Source: Edaphochlamys debaryana
Lineage: Eukaryota > Chlorophyta > Chlorophyceae > Chlamydomonadales
DNA: 64,000 bases
Assembly (NCBI GenBank): GCA_016858145.1
Contig: JAEHOE010000051.1
Coordinates: 310,001-374,000, forward strand
Reading direction: 5' to 3'
Of the stretch, positions 55,602-64,000 are shown piece by piece; position 1 is the first letter of the stretch; every line of letters starts with the position of its first letter. Made by a program: the position numbers and the translations under genes. The notes beneath the pieces were generated by a model. That model saw only the letters and a program-made list of their open reading frames with translations. It did not search any database and was not told the DNA's origin.

Positions 55602-58240
55602 AGTCGGGCCGGGGCGCACCGGCGGTGGCACGGGCTTGGGCGGCGGGCCCAGCCAGACGGCGGCGGGCTCGGCGCTGGGTGCGCCGTACTTGCCCCGGAT
55701 GAAGGTGCCCGCGCTGGGCGTGCGGTGGGGCCCCGGCGGCTCCTGGGGTGGGAGGGGAACGTGTCATTGGTCAGAGGAAGGTCAGGCGTGTTGAGGACCA
55801 CGGGAAGGCAAGGAGAGCTCCACCAAACGGTACAGAGACCTCACGCTGCTAGCAGCATCCCCCGGACAAAACGTTGGCGAAGGTGCGCACTGGAGACTCG
55901 TACCGCTCACTCACCTCGAGCCCTGGCCAACACGACGTCAGCCCATCCGGCCCTGTGATGCTCACAGCTGACCGCCCCGGCACTCCCGCCGCCGCCGCCG
56001 GCCCCTGCTGCGCTCCCGGCCCAGCCGGCGGCGCCGCAACCGATGAACCCGGCCACCAGCCGCCCAGCCCGCCGCCGCCGCCGCGGCCAGCTGTCGCCGC
56101 CGCCGGCGGCGCCGCCAGCCGCTGCGCCGACACCGACCCGGCGCCGCCGCCGTCGACCTCCATGGCCCCGACCAGCGCCGCCTCCTCGTCTTCCTCATCC
56201 CCATCCCCGTCCTGCTCGAAAAACCCTTGTCCAAACCATGACGTCATCAGCTTCGACCGCAGCGCCTCCCAGTTCAGCACGTCGTCAAACCCGCCGCCGC
56301 CGCCGCCGTCAGTGGCCAGTCGAGCGCTGCGGCGCCGCGCCAGGGCGCTGGCGCTGCCGACGCGTGCCGACCCGCCGACGACGGCGTCCGCCGCCGCCAG
56401 CTGCCGCTGCTGCTGCTCGTGGTGTAGCAACAGGCCACCGCCAGCCAACGGGTCGCTGCTGCGACGGAGGCCAAGCGACGACGGCCCTGCCGCCGCCGCC
56501 GCCGCGGCGGAATCGTTGCGACCAAAGATGCCCATGCTCCACCCCTCCGACCAGCCCTCCGCAAACAGCCCGTCGCCGGCGGCGCCGTCGCCGTCGTTCG
56601 TGGGTGACGTCAGCGGCGGCGTCATGGCGGCGTAACGCCCGCGCCCGGCCGCCGCCGGCTTTGGAATGGGTCGGGCGGCGGAGGCCGGGTGCAGCGCGGT
56701 CCGGGGTTTCCCGCTCACCCCGTCGGCTGGCGTGGCGGTTGGATGCGGGCTGGGGCGGTTAGGGGTGCTGGCGGCGCCGTGCTGAGTGCCGTTGCCGTGA
56801 GCGTGATGTGCGTACGGCACGCCGCCGACGGCGGCGGCGGCGGCTGCCGCCGCCATGCCCGCCGCGGTCGGGTGTGACCCCTCGTCTGCCGCCGCCGCTG
56901 CCGAGTTTGGGCCCGTGCGGGCCTTGGGCCCAGCGTCACGACCGCGGGGCCCGTGCGGTTGGGCCCGGGGGTCGAGCGGGTGGGAGTAGGGCTCCGTGTG
57001 GGCGGGCGGCGGCGGCGCGAGCGCTCGGTACAAGAAACCAGAGTCTGCGCCGCCGCTGGTGGTTGCGTCGTCTTGCAGGGCCGCAGCGGCGGCGGCGGCG
57101 GTGGGCCCGGAGGCTCCCGCCGAGACACGGCTGGCGGGTGAGGACATGGCACTGGGGTTGGGCAAGAGCGAGAAAGGGGGAGGGGGGGATCAACCTCAAC
57201 AAGGCGGCGTTGAGGACAGGAGGACGGGAGGATCGGACTGCCAGTAAGCGTCGGCTCCTGTGACGCTGCACGCACACCCTTTTGGGAGCTTCGAGAAACG
57301 ACACGCGGCTCGCCTGAGGTACGACATGTACGACTCGTGCAGCGACCCGGCCGAGTGGTACGACATGCCGTCCACCTCGTCGTCCGACATGCTGCCTTCG
57401 CTGACGCTGACGAGGCACTCGTCCTCCGCCGCGTCATCGCCGCCGCGGCCCTTCGCCTCCCGCCCCGACGCTTCGTCTCCCTCCTCCGGGTGCGTGTGGA
57501 GCGACCCAACCACCCCCTGCTCCCGGCGCCGCGCGTGGGCCCGGCCGGGCCCGAGGTTGGGCCCGTGCCCGTTCTGGCGGTGGGCCTGGCTGGGTCCGTG
57601 CCCGTTGCCATTGCCGTGCCCATGCCCGTTGCCCTGCCCGTGGGGGTGCAGGCCCTTGGCTGCGTCGGGCGGGGTGGTGCCCGACAGAAGGGGGATGTCC
57701 TTGAGTCCGGCGCAGGCGGGGGAGGTGGACATGACCGGTCCCGCGGCGGCCCCTGCCGCCCGTAGCTGCTGAACGGCCCGCGCGCCCGCCGCCATGCCCA
57801 CGCCCATGCCCGCTGCGGCCCCGGCCGAGACGGGGCCGCCCGAGGCACCCGCTGGGACTAACTCTACCTCCATCGCTCGCATGCCCTGGGGCCGTGGTGG
57901 GGAGGACGGTACAAGGGAGAGTTAGGGATTGTACTGAGAAGACCGTGCGCCCAAGGGGCGAGGGCCGAGTTGCGCGCGCTGGAGCGTCGAGCAATGCCCG
58001 GACCGCATCCCAAGCTCCTCTGCAGCACGGCACCACAACACCCTCCCAACCCCGCCGCCACCCGCACGCACGCACCCCCGCTTCCGCCGCCTGGCGGCCC
58101 GCCGCCGCCGCCACGGCCGCTGCCGCCGAGGCCGCCTGCGCCGCGCTGTCGCCCAGCGCCTGCAGCCGCGACTGTATGGCGGCCACTGCGGCGCTGGTGG
58201 AGGCGAGGAAGGTGTTGGCCACCTGGGCGGCGGGGCTGGC
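53649..58240 (-). other. Lipase: giant low-complexity insertions and terminal His segment (exons 8-11)
   Basis: Exon 8 is an Ala-rich, helix-like stretch (STSAAVAAIQSRLQALGDSA). Exon 9 has a Gly/His/Asn-rich run and an acidic SDDEVDGMSYHSAGS segment. Exon 10 is Ala/Gly/Pro-rich with FDDVLNWEALRSKLMTSWFG and an acidic EQDGDGDEEDEEAALVGA. Exon 11 resumes the lipase fold with LYPPGRVLWIV, then a Gly/Ala insert with VGAGVGAG repeats, then EWLYMVEADREVFERMALIP and DHLPDAYF with the probable catalytic His. These inserts are expected to be disordered and are possible phosphorylation or regulatory loops. Confidence 0.75.
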
Positions 58241-61200
58241 CTGGGGGGGGGGGGGAAGGGAGGTGTGGGGGTGGAGGGTTTGGGGAGGGGGTTGGACACA
58301 AGCGGTCGGAGCAGCAGCGGGTAAGGGTGCTGGAGTCGCCCCATGCTGGTAACACCCAGCTCACGGTCATGCCAGGCCTGGCACGCCCACCTGCACATGA
58401 GCGCCCGGTCCCCCCTTCAAGACGCCCGGGTCCAGCACGCACCGCACGCCCTATCACAGCACACCCGCAGCACACGCAGCACGCGCCCACCTGCACGAGC
58501 TCCATGAGCGCCCGGTCCACGCTGTAGCACGACAGCCGCGCCACGAAGTCGCCCGAGTTGACCACCGACACGATGTAACCGCGAGCCGCCTCGGCCAGGT
58601 TGGCGGACAGCACGGCGGCGGGTGCGATGGCGATGCAGTGCACCTGCGGAGAGGAGGGAGGGGACGGGAGCGGAAGAGGAGCGAGGACGGCAGGGAGGGG
58701 GGGTGGGGTGAATGGCGATGTCTGGGGGCCTGCGGGCGCGCAGGCGGGCTTCCGGCCTGCCTCTGCGCCTGTGCCCTCAACTCCCCCTGGCCTTTGCTCC
58801 GCACGCCCGCGCGCCCACATTGGCCAGCCAGGCCGGCCCTGCCGCCAGCAACCCAACCCTTATCCTCGTGCCCCGCCCCGCTCGCCCCCGCCCCTTGCAC
58901 ACAGCCGCGCACCTCGGGCACTACGTCCGGTGCGCCCATGGGCGCCCCCCGCTGCCGCAGCAGCAGCGTCAGCAGCGCAGCCACGCCGCCGCCCAGCGAG
59001 TGGCCTGCGGGTGGGTAGGGGTGAGAGGGTGGGGTGGGGTGGGTGGTGGGGATGAGGTAGAGTTGTGTGATGGAGAACAGGCCCAGGCGCTCGGCGGTCA
59101 TACCAGGGGGCGGGGGCAGGGCTGCTTGGATTGCTGCACCTGACCGCTCCTCCTGGACACGGCACGGCCCGACGCGAGCCCAAAGCAGCGCATCCACACA
59201 GCCTGCCTCGGCGCCTCGCGCCCACCCGGTCAAGAGCAGCGTCGCGTCGGGCCCCGCCTGACACGCCCATACACACACGGCCCCTCTCCCACACCCCTCC
59301 GTCCCCTTCGGCCGCACCCACCCGTCACCAGCAGCGGCCAGCCGGGGAAGCGCTCCGCCGCGGACTTGAGCGCAGCGGCCGTGTTGAGCTGCGGAGCGGG
59401 GGGCGGTGAGGGCGGGAAGCGTTGGGGGTCAGGGCGGAGGGCGGCTCTCAAGAGGATCCCCCCACCCCCGCCCGCCCAGGCCTCCTCCCTCGACACACCA
59501 TCGCCACGCGCCTCCGTCTAACCCCTCCGCACACTCCGCCCGCCACCGCACGCAAGCAAGCACGCATGCAGCTGCGAACGCACGTGCGCACCTGCACGTA
59601 CGACGCCGCGGACATGAGGCCCTGGTGCACGTGGCCCACCAGGCCCCCGCCGAAGTCGTACTCGGTGGGCCTGATCACGTGGGGTCACGCAGAGGGCCGA
59701 TCAAGTCAGGGGCTTGTCAGAGGCTTCCGTCCACCTCCTCTCCCACCCAAGCACAAAACACACCCAACCGACCAACCACCCAACCGACCAAGCACCCAAC
59801 CGACCAACCAACCGCCGTACCTTGCCGTCAGGTCGGTTGCAATGTCGGCCAGCTCCAGGCTGCCCCGCACCGCCAGCACCAGACGTCGCCGCCTGCGGTC
59901 CACCGCCAGGTAGTGGCAGGGGCGGAAGACGGAGGAGCGCCACTCGGCCATGACCACGTCCTCCACCGGGATACCTGACAGGGGGGGGTCAGGGGGGGGG
60001 GAGAAGATGGGTGGGGTAATCCTCAGGCGAATATATGTAGCTGCAGCCTGAGGGTCCGATACGCCCACTGGAGGGAGGCCCTCCGCCAACGCCCCTGCCC
60101 TCCCCTGCCCCGCAACCTCTTTCCGCAGCCACCACCACCACCACCCTGCCCCCCTCCCACCCCACCCCGCCCCTCGCACCCGTGAACAGGTGGATGGCCT
60201 CCAGGTTGGCCTCCGCGGAGGCGCCCGTGACGGGGTTGAAGTGCGCCGAGGAGCCCAGCATGGTGAAGAGCTTGGTCACGGAGGAGAGGTGGCCTTGTGT
60301 GGGAGGGGGAGGAGGAAGGGTGGGGAGGAGAGGTGGGTAGAGGCGGGAACAAAGGGCGGTGCCGCGGTGGGCGGTCGCCCTCACGCAGATGCTGGCATGG
60401 AGCGGCCACCAGCCTCTCGCCTCATCCCTTGCCGTGAACAACCCCGTTCGCGTCCCCACGGTCCCGCTGACCCGGCCGCCGTCCAGTTCCCGGTCCTGTC
60501 CATGAAAGGTCCACCCTCCCACGCACAGCCCCTCCCGCCTACCGCCCCGCAGCCTGCCACTCCCGCCCGCCCAACCGTAGCCTCACCCGCAGCCATGGGG
60601 TACCCGTACGCCGCCCGGCTGTAGTTGGTTGCCGTTACAAGCTCTGCCAACAGAGTGCCCGGATCGGACAGATCCGGCATGAGGCCCTGATCGGCGGACA
60701 GCTCCGTATCTCCGCCCAGGACCTCCAGATCCCACGAATCCAGGCCCTCCGCGCCCGACCCAGATCGAGATCCGAGGCCAGGCCCCAACCCAGATCCAGA
60801 TCTCGCGCCGGGGCCGGGAATCTCCTCCACGCTGCCTTCTGCGCCCTCCGGAATGGGACCGGACGGTTGGTCCCATATCCGGGCCGGAGCGGACGCCGGA
60901 CTGGACTCGCCGTTAGCAAAGGGCGACCGTGCGGAGCGTGCGGCGGCGGCGGCGCGTGCTGAGCGTGGCGTGGTGACGGGCCTACCGGGGGCCGAGGTGA
61001 CGGAGGCGGACCTGTGGTCCATGTCCTCGATCACCTCGGCGCCGTTGGCGGCCTGGCGACGGCGCAGGCTGCCGCCGATGGCGGAAGCGCTGCGGTGCAC
61101 CGTCACCGGCTCGGGCCCGGCGGGCTGCATGATAGCAGCGCCCGTCGGCGTCTCCCCAACGGTTGGGGAGAGGTGCAGCGCGGCGGACGAGGCGGCGGTG

Positions 61201-62123
61201 GCCGCCGCTGCCGCGAACGCCGCCGCCGCCGCGAACGCGAGGTGCTTGCCGGCGCCGACGCCGACGTCGGCCGCGGCGGCCGCCGCCGCCTCCTGCGTCT
61301 GCTCGTCCAGCAGGTCCGGCTCCACCTCCGTCTCCATCGGCGCCGCCGCCACCAGCCGCCCGCGTGCCAGCTGCTGCCGCCGCAGCGTCGCCAGCATGTC
61401 CTTGTGCCGCCGCGCCGCCACGTAGAGGCCAAGTGGGTCGAGAGGGACCAGGCGGCGCATGCCGTGCCGAGCGCAGGCGTCGTTCCAAAGCTCCATGAAG
61501 ATCTGCCACAGCTTGAAGAGGCTGGGCTTAGGCAAGGCGCCGGCCAAGCTGGTACCGCCGCCAGCACCGCCGCCGCCGTAGTTGGCCCCCCGGCCCGCCG
61601 ACACCCCCGCCGCGGCGACGGCGGAGAGAAGGATGCGCTCGGCCTCGGGTTGGAGCCGGGGCCGGCCGGGGCCAGAGGCGGCGGCGGCGGCCGCCGCCGC
61701 GGCGGCGCCGGCCGCGCCCGACGTCGCCAGCCCCGGCAGGCCGCCCTCCGCCGCCGCGGCGGCATCGCGCAGGGACCGCAGCTCGGCGGCGGCGGGCGGG
61801 GCGTCCGTTACGGCCGTAAGCTTGCGCCAGACGCGGGAGCGGACATAGTCGGAGGAGCGCTTGGAGGCGCGGCCGCCGGGCCGAGGGGTGCTGATGCGGG
61901 AGAATACGGTGCTGTACCGCCAGCCGTCCTCGTCGGTGCCTAGAGTGCGGACGATGAACCAGCCCCGCTCGCCCTCCTGCTCAGGGGGCCGGGCGAGCTG
62001 CACGGCGGTACCGCTGGCGTCGCTCCACGCCGGCCAGTCGAAGGGCAGCAGCGGCGCGCCCCTGGGGGGGAAATTGACAAAGGGGTTGGGATGTGCGTAG
62101 CGTCGGCGGGTAGGCCGAGCCAT
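53649..62123 (-). CDS. Class-3 lipase, sn1-specific diacylglycerol lipase type
   Basis: Eleven exons, all phases closing, 2,099 residues: 60587-62123, 60180-60293, 59821-59974, 59592-59670, 59322-59388, 58913-59004, 58491-58643, 58076-58240, 57278-57885, 55915-57151, 53649-55742. ATG at 62123 is the first in frame (MARPTRRRYAHPNPF). The enzyme should hydrolyse diacylglycerol at sn-1 by a Ser/Asp/His triad: Ser653 in GHSLGGG, Asp713 in VVNSGDFVARLS, His1991 in CVTDHLPDAYF. LYPPGRVLW near 1540 is a diacylglycerol-lipase hallmark. The N-terminus has a dysferlin/peroxin-like stretch and no obvious membrane helices, unlike animal enzymes with four. Ala/Gly/Ser/Pro-rich insertions fill 733-1540 and 1550-1960. 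The lipase-3 call is firm; substrate class is inferred. Confidence 0.85.
58491..60293 (-). other. Lipase: catalytic core exons 2-7
   Basis: Exon 2 reads GHLSSVTKLFTMLGSSAHFN; exon 3 LAVDRRRRRLVLAVRGSLEL followed by ADIATDL, the strand and oxyanion-side segment of lipase-3 enzymes; exon 4 FGGGLVGHVHQGLMSAASYV. Exons 5-6 give WPLLVTGHSLGGGVAALLTL (nucleophile elbow). Exon 7 gives VHCIAIAPAAVLSANLAEAA and the Asp loop. Exons are 67-154 bp with regular GT-AG ends. This part has normal complexity, unlike what follows. Confidence 0.85.
61821..61976 (-). other. Lipase: dysferlin/peroxin-like N-terminal stretch
   Basis: Residues of about 50-101 read GERGWFIVRTLGTDEDGWRY...FSRI and end DYVRSRVWRKL, preceded by FDWPAWSD. 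The Trp/Tyr spacing and the basic R-x-R-x-W-R-K end resemble DysF-type domains of peroxisomal and ferlin proteins. The similarity is judged by eye and short, so it is only a suggestion. Confidence 0.4.
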
Positions 62124-63440
62124 GCCGACGCTGCCCACTCAAGTACACGCGTGTGCTGGCCGTGACGCCGAGGGAGGGCCCGTTGTGGGGAGAATTATGG
62201 TAGGCCGCTGACCTCGCGGCTGGGACTCGTAGCAGGGTGACGCGCGAGGAGAGCGCGTCTCAACCCTGCCGCGTTGGCGGCATGCGAAGACCTTCCCACA
62301 ACGCGCACCGACAGCGGTGACGTCCGGTCCTTGGCACCATCAAGCAGGCGGATATACATGAACGTTTGCTAGGCACGTCGCTGGTGCCGCGAGGCCTCTC
62401 GGCAAGCGGGCAACGGGCTCACCAGCTTAAGCCCCAGTATCGCTGGTTCTCCCAGAACTCCACCAAATTTCCATCGTTATACATTCCTCGTGGACGCTTG
62501 GCCCGCGCGGGTCCTCCTCCTCGCCCTCACGCGTCTCCAGGTCCGCGACCGGCCATGCTGCTGCGTGCAGCCCTTTCAGGCGGGGCCTGGCCGGGATGAG
62601 GGCCTCTACGGTTCTATATGTTGCAGAAGAGCTCAGCTCGCCAAGGTATGGCAGCAGGCGAGTTCCAGAAGCTCGCGACGTATCCGCCTCGGCATTTCTT
62701 GCGCAGCTACGCCAGACGGGGCCTTGGTGCTGCGGGGTTGACCGCTAATGTTCTGGTGAACGGGCCTCTATGCGAAGGCGGGCACGTCGAGCGAAGGGCG
62801 AGCCGGCCACGAATGGCCGAGTGGCCGACCGCCCGGATGAACAAAAGTGCGCCTTGGAACCAGCGGCTCCTGACAGTAACCGATTTGATGCTGGCACGCA
62901 CGCGTTCTCCACTTGCCAGCGAGATCAGCAGATCGCGCAAGGCCGAGGTCCGAGGACGCGCGCCGAAAAGGGGCCCATACACAACCGCCGCGCACTTTGC
63001 CCCCGGCACGCGCTGGCAGCCCCCGCAGCCCCCCGACAACGCTGCGGAAGCGCCCTCGCCCCCATCGCTCCACCAAGCCTGTCCCCTCGTCCCGGCCAAA
63101 TACCCTCACCATGCCTGCTGACCTGCCGGCTGTATGAGCGCCAGGCTCTCGGGCATGCTGCCTCGCTCCTCTTCGCTCATGCTGCCGGACAGGGAAGCCC
63201 GCCATCCAGGCGCAAGTGGACCGGCGCTTTTGGAGCTCCCAAGGCCTGGCTGGGCTTCGGATCCCAGGCCCGCGTCGAGGCTGTGGCGCAAAGCTCAAGC
63301 GTGAGGCGATCGCCGTAACCCTGCGACGGTGCAGGGGTAGAAGAACATCAACGGTGCAGGGGGTGGCCCAGGTTTGACGTCCATGGCGCTGTGCCGTTAC
63401 AAACCCACGGGCCCTTGATTGGCCTCCTTTGAGGTAAGCA
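62124..63440. promoter_or_regulatory. Upstream flank of the lipase gene, with hairpin
   Basis: No gene is recognised; open frames overlap on all strands without motifs. At 62232-62269 a strong hairpin (GCAGGGTGACGCGC pairing with GCGCGTC and ACCCTGC, 7-nt loop, 3-nt bulge) lies 109-146 bp upstream of the lipase ATG. A wider inverted repeat, GTTGTGGGGA (near 62182) and TTCCCACAAC (near 62293), encloses it. It could be a small fold-back element or a structured leader. Confidence 0.5.
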
Positions 63441-64000
63441 GCTCTGCCTTAAGGCAAGGGGGGGGGGGTAGGGACGAAAGTTTTGCACCCCATGCCGCAA
63501 AAGTTCCTGACCCCCCTGACCCACACACCCACCCATGCCGTACGCCGTACGGCAGCACTGCACATGCACAAAACTTACGGTATCCCATTTCATAACTGCA
63601 TCGACAGACTGCTCTCCACGTGCGCTACTGTCTTGCAAGCTGTCCTGGGACAAAGTCCAGACTCGGGGTCTATCAAATGTCCATGGACGCGTCCATCGAC
63701 CCACAGAACCCGCAGATTTGAGTGCTTCTAACTCTTTGTCTGATTAAGCAGCTTTGTGCGACCCAACAGGGACAGTCCCCCCACGTCTTTCGCAACGGGT
63801 GGCATGCCGACATGGCGGGTCACGTCAGGCCTGGACCCACCTCCCGACCGGTGTACGTGGTGCTCAGGCATACCCAGGGTTCACACCTTGTCGATAGACG
63901 CCTGATGGACCCTTGGAAGAGCGCAGGAGCCGACGGAGCGGGTCCTGCCCGCTGTGACGAAAGTTTGTGGCCCCACCTTGACGAAAGTTCCCAGACCCCC
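63441..64000. repeat. Short dispersed GACGAAAGTT motifs at window end
   Basis: GACGAAAGTTTTGCACCCC (near 63474), GACGAAAGTTTGTGGCCCC (near 63958) and GACGAAAGTTCCCAGACCCC (near 63981) share a core. The first is followed by a partly complementary GCAAAAGTTCCTGACCCC. A palindrome TGCCTTAAGGCA lies near 63446. This may be part of a repeat continuing beyond the window. No gene was found. Confidence 0.4.

Noticed and set aside
53688..56762. Several long plus-strand frames opposite the lipase exons (for example 53983-55356)
   Set aside because: Shadows of GC-rich Ala/Gly/Pro codons in lipase exons 10-11; no motif and no splice logic.

Overview
The window looks like nuclear DNA of a GC-rich green alga of the Chlamydomonas/Volvox (volvocine) type. 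The evidence is genes split by many short introns with GTGAGT/GTGCGT-like donors and GCAG acceptors, an extracellular protein with SPPP/PPSPP proline-rich rods, long Ala/Gly/Pro/Gln-rich insertions in an otherwise recognisable lipase, and a TGTAA-type polyadenylation signal. No bacterial operon, tRNA, rRNA, CRISPR array or telomere array was seen. Species assignment is an inference.

Layout. (1) 1-30152 is gene-poor, highly ordered repeat DNA. A satellite of roughly 170-190 bp monomers, each carrying the box GGCTTGGCGAGAT, runs in blocks of alternating orientation. The blocks always converge on a 1.09-kb segment (called M here, five copies) and diverge from a 3.48-kb palindromic cassette (called P, 2.5 copies) whose 255-bp core is flanked by hairpins. 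Two higher-order periods exist: 4,301 bp without P and 7,919 bp with P. The region from about 8.14 to 20.2 kb is one 12-kb palindrome, centred at 14183.5. (2) 30153-33838 is a 75-bp tandem satellite of about 47 near-identical units that starts exactly at the edge of the P core. (3) 33839-36540 holds degenerate ~165-bp repeats, a 3' end that looks like a truncated retroelement, and a presumed upstream region.

(4) 36541-50734 (+) is a gene of at least 24 exons for a secreted or surface type-I membrane protein. It has a signal peptide, repeated cysteine plus bulb-lectin-like (GNA/B_lectin) modules, a Pro-rich rod, a PAN-like domain, one transmembrane helix and a short basic tail. One intron carries a 93-bp minisatellite, another a small hAT-type element. 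One exon appears to be a single nucleotide. Three apparent one-base frame breaks and one TAG raise the question of assembly errors versus decay. (5) 50735-53648 is 3' flank with a second hAT-type element. (6) 53649-62123 (-) is an 11-exon gene, with all phases closed, for a 2,099-residue class-3 lipase of the sn1-specific diacylglycerol lipase type; its catalytic Asp and His are separated by about 1,280 residues. (7) 62124-64000 is its upstream flank.

The two genes show no functional link. One is a probable matrix or adhesion receptor and the other a lipid-signalling enzyme. The unusual biology lies in the palindromic higher-order satellite, with its apparently inverting core cassette, and in the splicing of the lectin gene.
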